Shown: in pieces, positions 1 through 12,372 of the stretch | How positions within the stretch are numbered: the stretch's first letter is position 1 | How the letters are laid out: every line of letters begins with the position of its first letter | Source of the DNA: Elymus sibiricus | Taxonomy: Eukaryota; Streptophyta; Magnoliopsida; Poales; Poaceae | Reading direction: 5' to 3' | DNA length: 64,000 nt | NCBI GenBank assembly: GCA_039707655.1 | Contig: CM077668.1 | Span: forward strand, 403,230,130-403,294,129 | The notes under the pieces: generated by a model | The model's database searches: none | What the model was told of the DNA's origin: nothing | The model's input: the letters and a program-made list of their open reading frames with translations, nothing else | Position numbers and translations under genes: made by a program

Positions 1-437
1 TCCGCCTCGTGGCGGCGGCGCCTCGTCCCGAAAGTCTCCCCATAAAAGTTTTAGGGTAAAATGACTTATATACCAGAAGGAGAGGGCCAGAGGTGGGCCA
101 GGGGCTCCACGTGGCACTTGGGCGCGCCCCGGGGGAGGCGCGCCCAGGTGCCATGTGGGCACCTGGTTGGCCTCCTCTAGCAACTCTTTGGCCCAATATT
201 TTTTATATATTTGAAAATAAATCTCCGTTGAATTTCAGCCCATTTGGAGATGTGCAGAATAGGTATCTCTGATGTAGCTTTTTCAGGCCCTGAAATCCAG
301 CTGCCGGTATTCTCCCTCTTTGTGTAAACCTTGCATATTAAGAGAGAAAAGGCATTAGGAATACTCCATGAAGTGTTATATTGGCCAAAAACTTTATAAA
401 TAGCAGCAATAAAACATGATGCAAAATGAACGTATCA
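1..437 (-). repeat. Athila 3' LTR, partial (U3 part)
   Basis: This is the first 437 bp of the LTR in element orientation, starting TGATACG at 437 and running off the left edge. It aligns with 18290-18725 with roughly nine differences. It contains the GC-rich hairpin (about 94-172) and the TATA-like TATATAAG at 65-74 (read on minus) seen in the other LTR. Confidence 0.95.
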
Positions 438-451
438 ACTCCCCCAAGCTT
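438..451 (-). other. Athila polypurine tract
   Basis: On the minus strand AGCTTGGGGGAGTT lies directly against the LTR start TGATACG. A purine run touching the 3' LTR is the expected second-strand priming site. Confidence 0.75.
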
Positions 452-2058
452 AGACCTCGCTTGTCCTCAAGCGAAAGCCGAAATCGAAAAACATGCCCAC
501 ATGCTTAGAGAGAGAGGTGTCGATAAAAATAAAATATGGACATGGAAGCATCATGAACAATATTATAGCAGCAATGATTACTATCATAAACTTCTCATGA
601 GCAAGTAACAATTCATCACAATAGTGAAGTATGAAGCATAAACTTTCTTGAAAACTAACAAACTATGTTCTCAGTCAACAATGCAATTGCAATTCATCAT
701 ACTTTCAGGAAGGGTCACATATAGGAGACTTTTGGCAAGTTCACATACTCAACTATCATTTAGTCTTTCATGATTCCTAACACTCACACCATACATATGG
801 AGCATCAAGTTTCAGCCAGACACATAGAAAGATAGGGGCTTATAAGTTTGCCTCCCAACTCATTCACCTCAAGGGTGATGTCAACAATAATAACTCATGC
901 TCACCCACATTCAGCTGGACATATGTGCCTAGATCTTTCCCCACCACAAGATGCTTGCCAAAGAATAAAATAAAAAGGAATAGAGAGAATAACTTTGACA
1001 CTTTGCATAAAAGTAAATTCATAAAAGTAAAAGATAGGCCCTTCGCAGAGGGAAGCAGAGGTTGTCATGCGCTTTCAGTGTTGGATGCACTAACTCTTAA
1101 TGCAAAGGAACATCATGTGATATTGCCCCTTGTGATAGCAACCTTTATTATGCAGTTTGTCACTTTTATTCTTTACCATCACAAGTTCGTACCACGCTTG
1201 TTTTCCCTTACAATAAAAGATCATACATATTTAGTAGCAATTTTTATTGCCTTATTGCACCGATGACAACTTACTTGAAGGACTTACTCAATCCATAGGT
1301 TGGTATGGTGGACTCCCATGACATGAAGTTGGTTAAAGGGTTTTGGATGCACAAGTAGTATTTCTACTTAGTGCGGAATTTTGGCTAGCAAAGATATTGG
1401 GCAAGCACCCCATGTTGGAGGATCCATGAAAATATACCTTCTATGTGAATATGAACAAACATAACTCATTACGTTGTCTTCCTTGTCCAACATTAACCGT
1501 TTGACATACAATACTTAATGGGTGCTCACAATCACAAAAGATGTCCAAGATAGTGTATTTGCATGTAAATCTTCTCTTCCTTATTAACTTTTTCATGCAA
1601 TTGCACCATTGACCAATGCTATGTTTGTCAACCTTCAATAAATTTTACCACTTATACTTTTCTTTATGTGATGTCATTACTCACCATAAGATTAGCACAT
1701 GATTTTCATTCTTTTCTTTGCTTTTGATTTATGCATAGAAACAAACAAGCAAAACTCAAACTACTCTTTATTATATAACTCTCACTCGATTACATAGATA
1801 GATAGATCACGAAACTAACACTCAAAGATAGATCATACTAAACTTTTATTCTACTAGATCACGAAATACTAAGGATCGAACTGAAAATATGTAAAGATAA
1901 TAAAAGTGATGGTGATACGATACCGGGGCACCTCCCCCAAGCTTGGCACAAGCCAAGGGGAGTGCCCATACCCGTGTGATCAAGCCTCCTCCTTTGGTGA
2001 TGGTGGTGATGAAGTAGTAGGATCATCCTCTGGCTTCCATGGTGTGTGTTCTCCACCA
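452..2058 (-). other. Athila 3' untranslated region
   Basis: AT-rich sequence between the 3' ORF and the polypurine tract. Short open frames occur on both strands but none resembles a known protein and none has a convincing context. It is untranslated internal DNA of the Athila element. Confidence 0.7.
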
Positions 2059-2060
2059 TA

Positions 2061-2450
2061 TTATGATGCGTGAGTTTCCGGAGCCCTGAAACTTGCAGCT
2101 AAACTCATACCTCTGAATTTTTCCTCATACTCATAGTTTTGGCGCCGGAGGTCATAGATCTGATCTTGGAGGTAGTCGATGCGGTCATTGAGCTTGAGGA
2201 CGATGTTCTCCATAGATTGGCCATCCACCTTATTCTCACGGGTGAAAGTCGTGATCATAGAGTGGTTGGCGCTAAGTCCACGGTCCACCATCCCTTAGCA
2301 CTTGAAGATCTCTTGCTCCACCGCTTCGAGCCTCTCCTCCATGCTCCCGGTCTTCTTGGGTCCTTGAACGTCCCGGATGTGAAGCACCCCCTCACACGTC
2401 ACGATTTCCTGAGGGTGTTTCATCACCTCCGGGAAGTAGGGGTTGATGAC
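2061..2450 (-). pseudogene. Athila 3' ORF, main part (split by Copia insertion)
   Basis: Small accessory ORF between integrase and the 3' LTR, where Athila elements carry an extra ORF. The start codon and first 14 codons lie at 11996-12037 across the Copia insertion; removing the insertion plus one ATGAC copy rejoins the frame exactly. The visible part begins VINPYFPEVMKH, has an in-frame TAA at 2295-2297 after EQEIFKC, then resumes in the same frame with MVDRGLSANHS and ends near 2061. The second half (LKLNDRIDYLQDQIYDLRRQ) has the heptad pattern of a coiled coil. No membrane segment or signal peptide is visible, so nothing here supports an envelope role. Function unknown. It is dead twice over: by the insertion and by the internal stop. 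Confidence 0.75.
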
Positions 2451-4555
2451 TGTAGGGGAACGCAGCAGAAAACAAAAAATTTCCGACCTACGCACCAGCC
2501 CAGGACCACTATGAAGACTGCATACAAGGTTTCGATCTTTTCGTTACCGACTCGTAGCACAGCGGAAGTAGAGTCGATGACGATTGGCGGTGCAGATCCC
2601 CGCAGCTAGGATTTACAACCTCCCAACCGCGAGAATGTATTTCCTCGTCTGCCCCTCGGACAGCCCTCCGGGAGGCGGTCGGACAGTCCCTCGGACGGTG
2701 TCGCGGACAGCCCTTCGGGAGGACCTTCGAAACTCGGACGGTCACTCGGACAGCCCTTCGGGAGGCACTGTCGACCTAAGACCGAATACTACGATCTCTC
2801 TACAGAGTTGCACACATACGGTGTCATCTATCCGGCAGGGCTTCACCGTCCAGAACTAGTTCCCACCGGAACCCAGACAGCCTTTCGGCTCTACGAAACT
2901 TTTTCGCTGGGAGGGAGAGAGAAGCCAGAAATGTCATGGCATGTGTATGTGAGAAGGGATGAGTGAGTGGGCAGCCCCCTCCACTCCTTTTAGAGGAAAA
3001 CCAAGGGGTAGGAAGGGTATTCAAAATACAAAAATGCCCATGAAGGAAACAGTTTCCAAGGGCAAAAGGGGAAAACCAAAGGACAAGTGGTGCTCCATGG
3101 AGGAGCACCACATGTGGCCGGCCACCCCTTGGTGGGTCCCCCCAAGGGGGCCTCATCCATCCATGTCATCCCCAAAAATATCTTGGGACAAAGCCCAAAA
3201 TAATGGCTTTCCAAAAAGTAATCCAAAAAGCACTTTCACTATTCACGGAAACATTTTTCCACGACCGTTAAATCCGAAAATATTTCTGTGGGTCTTAGAA
3301 TAATTCCAGTACCCACACAAAATGATTTTGGACGCGTTCCAAAACAATTTCGGATTAGTGATTTTCATCTGCGAAACGCAAACAAAGCGGTTCTGGCAGC
3401 TCCGGAACATTTCCGGTTTTTCTTCTGGAAAATTCCCAGAAGTTTCCAGAATGATTCTGGCACCCTCCAAGAATTATCACGCGTGTGCCGAAACCAATTT
3501 GACTTAATGGTATCCCCTGAAACAACTTTTTATTTTTACCGGAACTCATCCGGTGACCTCTCTCTTCGGAACTTTTCCGCTGTCTCCGAAACTTTTTCCG
3601 GAGACTTTCTCTCAGACTCCCTGTCTAGTATTCAGCAGATAAATGACCCTTAAGCGTGTGACCCTATAAATTCGGTGAAGTATAGACATGACCCGGAACC
3701 CCTTCCGATCAATGATCAACATCGGAGCCGTGGACACCCATATTGACCCCTATACCCACACGAATGAATATTCAAGTGAACCTCCAGTTGCCGTGTGCTA
3801 TTCCTGTTGCTTCGCGATATGTTACAAATACCCGAGGTGAGACATGTTGGCATCCCCGTGGATCAACAACTTGTCCACTATGCCAGTTACCTCGTTATCG
3901 GTATTGTTCTCTTTTCTCGTTCCCGTGTTCCGGCATCCCCGTGATCAAATCACAAAGTGTCTGGCCAGACGATGATGGATACCGTAACACCGAGAGGGCC
4001 CAGAGATATCTCTCCATCGTCGGAGGAGCAAATCCCAATCTTGAGCTATCAAGTTACTTGACATACTTTTCCATGAACCCGTAAGCCGCCGTAATAGCCA
4101 CCCATTTACGGATGACGTTTAACAAACCCCAAAGTTCATGAAGCAAGCATGAGGAAACTCGATACTCCCATGGTCTAAGGAATCATGCAAACGTTAACCA
4201 TCTCTGTGTTATTAACCATTTAACTTGTGACGAATGTATCTCATAGCATAACATCAATTCGGGTCGATTCAACACAAATGTTCTTCTAACATTGTGCCCT
4301 CAAAGTTGCTGGCATAGACATGCCCATGATTAGGAAAACAGAACCATCATGCAACACTTGAACTAGTCTTAGAGGCCAGACTAGGAATACATTTTACCGT
4401 TTATTATCCCACACGTGCATATGAGTCTTCCTCCGAGCCTCGTAGTTATTGCAGACTCGAGAACCATAGCAGTTATAGCATGGAACATAAACCTAATTAT
4501 GAACAGGGAGATAATCAATAACATTTATTATTGCCTATAGGGCATATCTCCTACA
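2451..4555 (-). repeat. Copia LTR (left, 3' LTR)
   Basis: 2105 bp, starting TGTAGGGGAACG and ending ATCTCCTACA on the plus strand. It aligns over its whole length with 9843-11990. Near 2660-2770 it holds GC-rich minisatellite-like units (CGGACAGCCCTTCGGGAGG variants), one copy fewer than in the partner LTR. Open frames such as 3288-3653 and 3743-4084 recur in both LTRs and are not genes. Confidence 0.95.
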
Positions 4556-7261
4556 GACTCCCACTTGCACTAGAGTCAATAATCTAGTTAATGCTAATGC
4601 ACTTTACACCTGTGGCACACCGGTGTAAATATGCTTCGCTTGTGGTATAGCCTGATGTCCAACGGATCTGACGACTTCAGCTCCGTGTGTATCTTTGCAT
4701 ATCCTCACATTCTCACGCTTTCACAAAATTCATATTTTGTGTGGACTTGGCTTTGTATATATGTGAATCACAGGTCAAACCTGGATTCCTCAGACTGAGC
4801 TATGGAGCAACTATCTGCAATAGTGTCCCATTGACCAAAGCCATCTTGGAACCATGCTAAGTTCATGAATGAACTATATGATTCAACATTTTCTTTGTCG
4901 CTTCTAAAGCGTCAACATACTTAGCCATTTGTTATAGAATTCGCCACAGTAACCTGTTTGGAACAATTTCCAACTACCGTGCCACCATATTGTGTGTTAC
5001 ACAAAACCCTCAATTTAAATCGAAAATCGCATGGAGATAAGATGAAGACTGTATCGATGTAATTACTTACAACGAGCACTTCATAATCTCTGCTTGCGAG
5101 AAAATATGTCATCAGTACTACTCTAGTACTCAATGACATCTTTCACTGTTGTCCCATGATCAGTACTTTGATCACTTTGGTATCCATACTCGCAACATCT
5201 TTGGAGTATTGGACATATCTGGTTGTTTTACATACCATGGAATACATGATTAATCCAAACACAAGAGTGTGTGGAATCTCCATCATGTATTTTGCTCATC
5301 AGTGTTTTGGGACACCGAGTCTTGCAAAACTCTTTCCATGTGACTTCGGCAAGAATCACTCCTTGGCGTTTTAAATGCTAAAAAGTTTTAGCATCTTGTC
5401 AATATGTATTCATTGCTTTAACCCTATTAGGCAAATCTATCTCCATTGATCATAATGCCTAATATCAAGGCTATTTAGCCCAAGCACTTCATCGAAAAAA
5501 CCATTTTCAAATGAAGTCCTAATTCGTGTCAAGAAATTTATTTCCAATTAACAATGTGTCAAGTACACAAGGTTTTTAGAAATATTATCATGCTCCCACT
5601 TACTTTCTTGAACCACAAGCATCTTCGATACCCATTTGATGAAGTCAAACTCTTTTGACCATTTCATCAAAAACGAAGATTCCAACTCCATTTTGCTCTC
5701 TTCTGTCCATTGCTGGAACTCTGAAGTTTGCATACTTACTAGCATCCTCTGGATTGACAAATTACTTCGGACTGTATTACATACAAGTCCTAGGTTGCAT
5801 TTCCAACTCATGGAAATCCTTTTGGCATCCATGTTTCATATCTCAGGTTTGAAATATGTATTAATTGCTAGTTCAACCCGAACCAATTTTAAGCATCGCT
5901 ACGGTGAGAAAACCTCATCGCAGTCAACTCCTTGAACTTGTTATTGCAACAAGTCGAGCTTTATGGATAAAACATTTTTATCCGTATCAGTTTTTAGTTC
6001 CATAAATATTCGTTAGACTCTAAGTCTTCCGAAAGGTGTATCAAGATTTTAATCTTGAATCACTTATATGGAAACTATCTCGGATTGTATTGGCATTTAG
6101 CCAATTCCGGAGTCAGGGCCCATCAACGCTTCCTTGTGTATTGTAGGTATACTGTTGTCTAACAACAATATCTCGTATGCGCACCTGAGAGGTTTGCACG
6201 AGTTTTTCCTACGTGGTTCAGCTGCAAGTTCGACCGAAGTCCATACATCTCATGTAGAGGCTTCCGTATCAGTCGTAGTAGGAAACTCTGGAATCACTTC
6301 CAAGGTCTCTTTCCTTTGATCTGATGACGAAGATACTGTTATCTCGTCGAGTTGCACTGTTCTCCCACTCACCTTTTTGAAAGAACCATTTTCTTCAAAA
6401 AACATACCGTTCTTTGTGGCAAAAACCTTTGCCTCGGTATAGTGGTGGGGGAATACCCAATTACTTGGGATAACCTACAAAGTATCACTTGTCTGATTTG
6501 CAATAGGTTTGTAACCTTTTACACAAGCCCCATATTCCAAATGTTAAGAAAAGATATAACATGGTTGGGCGTACCATACCATGGCGTCATTTCAACAGAC
6601 CTGATGGAGCTCTTTTCAGTGTAAAAGCCGCAGTCTCTAAAGCATTACTTTTAAAAGTGATAATGGCAAATTTATTTATGTCATCTTTGATCTTGCCATG
6701 TCATAAATGGTTTGATTACATCTTCACGGACTTTCCACTTGCAGTGGTGTTCCGGGAGGTGCAAGTTATGAAACCCCTTTCACAACTCATCAGACATTCG
6801 CTAAACTTGTAACTCAAATATTCCTTTCTGCAATCGAATTGCAGAAACATAATTTTCTTGTTACAATAACTTCTACTTCATTTTGAAAACCTTATGAATG
6901 ATTTCAAAAGATCCAGACTTACATCTCATCAAGTAAATATCCATATATCTACTTGAGTCATTTTTGAAGGTAGACAAATCCACTGTTTGCAACAACATTT
7001 ATCGGACTACATACATCAAAATGTATGATCACCAATAAGTTCTTTGCTCGTTCCTTATGGCCTGTGAAAGGTATTTCAGTCACTTCACTTTTCGGAGGAA
7101 AGTTGCAAGTGTCAGATGATTCAAAATCAAACGACTTCAAAATCCATCATAATGGAATTTTCCATGCGGGTTTCTCCAATGTGACCAAATGCAGTGCCAC
7201 ACATATGTGGTATTCTTTTAGTCTTGCGACATTTAGCATCAGTGTTATGGATGTATCATAT

Positions 7262-7625
7262 TACCATCAATATTCATAACATACATCCCATCCATGATGG
7301 AAGCATGGCCCTTATGTTATTCATGACACTGAACAACAATTGTTCTTTTATGAACAACCCTTTTGCAACAAACATTATGCAATGGGCTAGAGTGTGTAAA
7401 ACTCTAAAATGAATTATGAAAGTAAATACAGAGGTAATGTATTATTATCAACATTCATAACATACATCTCATTCATAATGAAAGTATGGCCCTTATGTTA
7501 TTCATAACACCGAACATCAAAAGTTCTCATGAACAACCTTCTTGCAAGATACCTTATGCAATGGGCTAGAGTGTGTAAAACTCTAAATGAATTATGAAAA
7601 TAAATACAGACGGTAATACACCGAT
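7262..7625. repeat. 181-bp tandem duplication in Copia interior
   Basis: The segment starting TATTCATAACATACAT at 7271 recurs at about 7452 with few changes, including the shared string GCAATGGGCTAGAGTGTG. It is a local two-copy tandem repeat with a period of about 181 bp. Confidence 0.8.
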
Positions 7626-9827
7626 GGAAGGTATAGTAACATTACTATGTTCCCTGTGTATACCTAAACCTCATTCCTGGCTAGTCTTTCAGGCCATAGT
7701 AGTTCTTACATCGAGTTGCAACAGAATGCAATCGAGCGGGTATCTTTGTGATTAACTCACAATACCCAAGAATTAGTGATTAACATGTTTAACCATAATT
7801 CCCAAGAACAATATCTTTGACCAGCCTTCTATACATCAAAAACTTGTATGACATTCATACATGAGTTGGATATTCCAGTCTTCTTTCTTTCTGCCTTTAT
7901 ACTTCTAACAGTTTAACTTTTAGTATTTCTCCTACTCTCAGAAGAAGCACCCAACTTAAGAGTGGCGTTAGCCCCGGACTTCCTAGGCGTGAAAGTTTCA
8001 CTAACACCCTTCGGACACTTCCTTTCTCTTTAAGTTGTTGTTTTATTCACCTTCATTTACATGACAGGCATTCTACTGGATCCCTTTCCTAACAGTCAAA
8101 TCCATAGTAAACACTTTTACTAATACTTGCAAACAAACATTGCTTTGTTTGTATCTGAAAATGATTTTCAGTTCCATGAATATCATATAACTATCCCAAA
8201 CTTTCGAAGTTCGGGTCTCATGGAAGCAAACATATTGCACTTTGACCGTAACAGAATTCTAGCTTTTGGATCGAAGGACGAGAGTCACATGATCCATAGC
8301 ATTAGCGGGAGAATACCGAAAGCATGCGATAGGACAAAGTCCTTCTCGGCACTCTTGAGGACAATCCTCACATTATGTTACCAACCGTAAAGTTTTAACC
8401 AGATATTTAACAGCTATTCAATTTTTAATTGGGAAGGTGGAAACGCAAGCCATTCTTCTACAACTATTATGCAAAACAAACTTAGACAGTGTTCAAAATT
8501 AATTGCACTGAGAATTTAAACAAGTTAATTCTAAAGTGCGCTCCCACTCAAATCAATATCTCTCAAAATTTGATTATGAGTGATTCAAGATCCAAATTTC
8601 AATTCAACGCCAAGGATGCATCCATCTCAAGTGACGAGAATTTCATTTAGTAGGCCAACTTGCCAATCACATCTCTATGTGACTCTTGTTCAACTTTCGA
8701 TGCGTGTGTTCCGAGCTCATGACTTTCATGCCTGAACATCAAGACAACCAAGTGATCACGCTGCGAGGTCTCAACTCACCCGCCTCACACTTCTCTAATC
8801 GTTCGTACCCATGCATCCATGTGATACCCCGAAGAGATAGGTGCCGTGACGGTGCTACACTTGGGAGAACACTAACTACTTGATATTTTTAAGTGAGAGA
8901 TCACCCTAAAAAAGCAACTACCGTGCAATCAAGAAGGGTGCATCATAAGGGATAAACATCTCAGGCAATTCATAATAGCATGATATGGTATAGCCCTTTC
9001 TGACGGAGAAGTCTTGTATTTCTTCATCTTCGGCATTCGCGTCGGTGCTCACCTTCGCGAAGATTGCCACCACCTTGTCGGTGCACCAGATAATATTGCT
9101 ATCTCTATAGCTAATAAAATAAGTGCATTACAAAAGGTTGACACGCAGGTCTTTTAAAGTGACAATCATATGGCTCCAGCCATCATGCCGAATCATGACA
9201 CGCAGGTCATGTTAATCAATTTACATCATATAGTCATCTCATACATAATCAAATTATTATGAGCACTGCTATACCACATCATATGCACATGCAAACTCTC
9301 CTGCAAAACCAAGTTAGACGCCTCTAATCGGTTTATGCAAGAACTTGTTTTTCGTGGCTTCTAAGATTTCGAAACAAACCGAAGCTACCAACGTCCATCA
9401 TCAAGTATGATAATTCAAGTTGCTAGATTAACTTTGCGGGGTGTATGAAACACGAGATAATAAAATCTCGAGCCCCATACAGAACTTCGTCATACGCATG
9501 ACCCCCGTGCAGATCATATCTGCATTGCCCTTTCATCTGCGAAATTTCATCTTTCTTTTTAACTACGGTGGAATTCAATGAACTGTTAGCACTTCGTTGA
9601 TCAATCAGGATCGCGGATTGCCAGAACATTGAAACTCCACCATGCTGTTATCAAGATCAGAAATATGCAAATCCCAGGGAAGCAACAAGAACATCGGGTA
9701 ACAGATTTCATCTGCTACCCGCACAAATAATTTTCAGTAATAGAACTCATCTACTACCTAATTATATTGTGCAACACCCATACATCTCTATGTATTCTAG
9801 ATCGCAACCTGCATCTACGCATAGCAC

Positions 9828-9841
9828 GGCTCATGATGCCA
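9828..9841 (-). other. Degenerate Copia primer-binding site
   Basis: On the minus strand, one base after the LTR end, TGGCATCATGAGCC resembles the tRNA-iMet primer site TGGTATCAGAGC used by Angela/BARE Copia elements, with substitutions and extra bases. Confidence 0.65.
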
Positions 9842-9842
9842 C

Positions 9843-11990
9843 TGTAGGGGAACGCAGCAGAAAACAAAAAATTTCCGACCTACGCACCCGCCTAGGACCA
9901 CTATAAAGACTGCATACAAGGTTTCGATCTTTTCGTTACCGACTCGTAGCGTAGCGGAAGTAGAGTCGATGACGATCGGCGGTGCAGATCCCCACAGCTA
10001 GGATTTACAACCTCCCTACCGCAAGAATGTATTCCCTCGTCTGCCCCTCGGATAGCCCTCCGGGAGGCGGTCGGACAGTCCCTCGGACGGTGTCGCGGAC
10101 AGCCCTTCGGGAGGACCTTCGAAACTCGGACGGTCACTCGGACAGCCCTTCGGGAGGACCTTCGAAAGTCGGACGGTCACTCGGACAACCCTTCGGGAGG
10201 CACTCTCGAACTAAGACCAAAAACTACGATCTCTCTACAGAGTTGCACACATACGGTGTCATCTATCCGGCAGGGCTTCGCCGTCCAGAACTAGTTCCCA
10301 CCGGAACCCAGACAGCCTTTCGGCTCTACGAAACTTTTTCGCTGGGAGGGAGAGAGAAGCCAGAAATGTCATGGCATGTGTATGTGAGAAGGGATGAGTG
10401 AGTGGGAAGCCCCCTCCACTCCTTTTATAGCAAAACCAAGGGGTAGGAAGGGTATTCAAAATACCAAAAATGCCCATGAAGGAAACACTTTCCAAGGGCA
10501 AAAGGGGAAAACCAAAGGACAAGTGGTGCTCCATGGAGGAGCACCACATGTGGCCGGCCACCCCCTTGGTGGGGCCCCCCAAGGGGGCCTCATCCATCCA
10601 TGTCATCCCCAAAAATATCTTGGGACAAAGCCCAAAATAATGGCTTTCCAAAAAGTAATCCAAAAAGCACTTTCACTATTCACGGAAACATTTTTCCGCG
10701 ACCGTTAAATCCAAAAATATTTCTGTGGGTCTTAGAATAATTCCAGTACCCACACAAAATGATTTTGGACGCGTTCCAAAACAATTTCGGATTAGTGATT
10801 TTCATCTGCGAAACGCAAACAAAGCGGTTCCGGCAGCTCCGGAACATTTCCGGTTTTTCTTCCGAAAAATTCCCAGAAGTTTCCAGAATGATTCTGGCAC
10901 CCTCCAAGAATTATCACACGTGTGCCAAAACCAATTTGACTTAATGGTATCCCCTGAAACAACTTTTCAGTTTTACCGGAACTCATCCGGTGACCTCTCT
11001 CTTCGAAACTTTTCCGCTGTCTCCGAAACTTTTTCTGGAGACTTTCTCTCAAACGCCCTGTCTAGTATTCAGCAGATAGATGACCCTTAAGCGTGTGACC
11101 CTATAGGTTCGGTGAAGTATAGACATGACCCGGAACCCCTTCCGATCAATGATCAACATCGGAGCCGTGGACACCCATATTGACCCCTATACCCACACGA
11201 ATGAATATTCGAGTGAACCTCCAGTTGCCGTGTGCTATTCCTGTTGCTTCGCGATATGTTACAAATACCCGAGGTGAGACATGTTGGCATCCCCGTGGAT
11301 CAACAACTTGTCCACTATGCCAGTTACCTCGTTACCGGTATTGTTCTCTTTTCTCGTTCCCGTGTTCCGGCATCCCCGTGATCAAATCACAAAGTGTCTG
11401 GCCAGACGATGATGGATACCGTAACACCGAGAGGGCCCAGAGATATCTCTCCATCGTCGGAGGAGCAAATCCCAATCTTGAGCTATCAAGTTACTTGACA
11501 TACTTTTCCATGAACCCATAAGCCGCCGTAATAGCCACCCATTTACGGATGACGTTTAACAAACCCCAAAGTTCATGAAGCAAGCATGGAAACTCGATAC
11601 TCTCATGGTCTAAGGAATCATGCAAACGTTAACCATCTCTGTGTTATTAACCAGTTAACTTGTGACGAATGTATCTCATAGCATAACATCAATTCGGGTC
11701 GATTCAACACAAATGTTCTTCTAACATTGTGCCCTCAAAGTTGCTGGCATAGACATGCCCATGATCAGGAAAACAGAACCATCATGCAACACTTGAGCTA
11801 GTCTTAGAGGCCAGACTAGGAATACATTTTACCGTTTATTATCCCACACGTGCATATGAGTCTTCCTCCGAGCCTCGTGGTTATTGCAGACTCGAGAACC
11901 ATAGCAGTTATAGCATGGAACATAAACCTAATTATGAACAGGGAGATAATCAATAACATTTATTATTGCCTCTAGGGCATATCTCCTACA
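9843..11990 (-). repeat. Copia LTR (right, 5' LTR)
   Basis: 2148 bp. It is about 43 bp longer than the left LTR, mostly through one extra copy of the minisatellite unit near 10141-10185. Same TG...CA ends. It carries the element's promoter by position, but no TATA box was assigned. Confidence 0.95.
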
Positions 11991-11995
11991 ATGAC

Positions 11996-12037
11996 CTTCT
12001 CATAGAACTTGTCCTTGGAGGAACTTGGTGGAGCCAT
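11996..12037 (-). pseudogene. Athila 3' ORF, first 14 codons
   Basis: The ATG (minus strand 12037-12035) starts MAPPSSSKDKFYEK, whose frame is cut by the Copia element and continues at 2450. Just upstream on the minus strand is a pyrimidine-rich stretch ending TTTTTCTGACAG, which could be a 3' splice site or simply leader. Confidence 0.7.
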
Positions 12038-12117
12038 GGAGATCTAGATCTGTCAGAAAAACAACAAGAAACAAGAACAGAAGATATCTCGCGATGCGGT
12101 GGTCAAATCAATCCGGG

Positions 12118-12258
12118 GAGTATATATAGATTTTTTATCTTGCATAACAAGTATACCAGAGGAAAACGGAGTCGGGAAGGTGCACCAGGGCCCCACATGG
12201 CACTGGGGCGCGCCCCAGGGGGGGCACGCCCAGGTGCCATGTGGGCACCTGGTGGGCC
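12118..12258 (-). promoter_or_regulatory. Internal promoter-like module: GC hairpin plus TATA box upstream of Athila 3' ORF
   Basis: On the minus strand a long GC-rich inverted repeat (12180-12258, arms of about 35 nt around GGGCGCGCCCC) is followed by TCTATATATAC at 12120-12129, and about 80 nt later by the ATG of the 3' ORF. The LTR promoter has the same order: hairpin (about 18383-18460) then TATATAAG (18354-18363). The resemblance suggests a duplicated promoter, but no expression evidence exists. Confidence 0.5.
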
Positions 12259-12372
12259 CTCTCGGCTTCCTTTTATTTTTGTAATTTTTTAAATATTCCA
12301 AAACGGACTGTAGATTTTTTTGCGGAATTTTTTGAGTCGGTTTACTTACCGTATCACATACCTATTCCTTTT

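Larger units (their letters stand above)
4556..9842 (-). pseudogene. Decayed Copia gag-pol interior
   Basis: Read on the minus strand, short in-frame islands match Angela/BARE polyprotein in the expected order. The pre-integrase/integrase island at 6958-7140 has SFDFESSDTCNF and later GHKERAKNLLVIIHFDV. The integrase C-terminal/linker island near 6310-6405 has SGRTVQLDEI. The RT start near 5886-5945 has GVDCDE where active copies have GVDYDE, followed by an in-frame stop. Frameshifts and stops fill the rest and no domain is complete. The element is non-coding today and would need proteins from relatives to move. gag itself could not be recognised in the right third. Confidence 0.75.
2451..11990 (-). 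mobile_element. Angela/BARE-like Copia retrotransposon
   Basis: A complete 9540-bp element with two long LTRs (2451-4555 and 9843-11990), termini TG...CA, and a perfect 5-bp target duplication ATGAC (2446-2450 and 11991-11995). Orientation is minus: a degenerate tRNA-iMet-type primer site abuts the right LTR, and the minus strand next to the left LTR reads AGTGCAAGTGGGAGTC, like the polypurine region of Angela/BARE elements. The interior keeps scattered relics of integrase and RT but no long frame. It interrupts the Athila 3' ORF and is therefore younger than the Athila insertion. Confidence 0.95.

Noticed and set aside
2061..2450. Envelope-like gene of the Athila element
   Set aside because: Position fits, but no signal peptide, membrane segment or Cys pattern; only a coiled coil is visible.
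3288..4084. Open frames of 113-121 codons on the plus strand
   Set aside because: Repeated identically in the other Copia LTR (10725-11521); LTR sequence, not genes.
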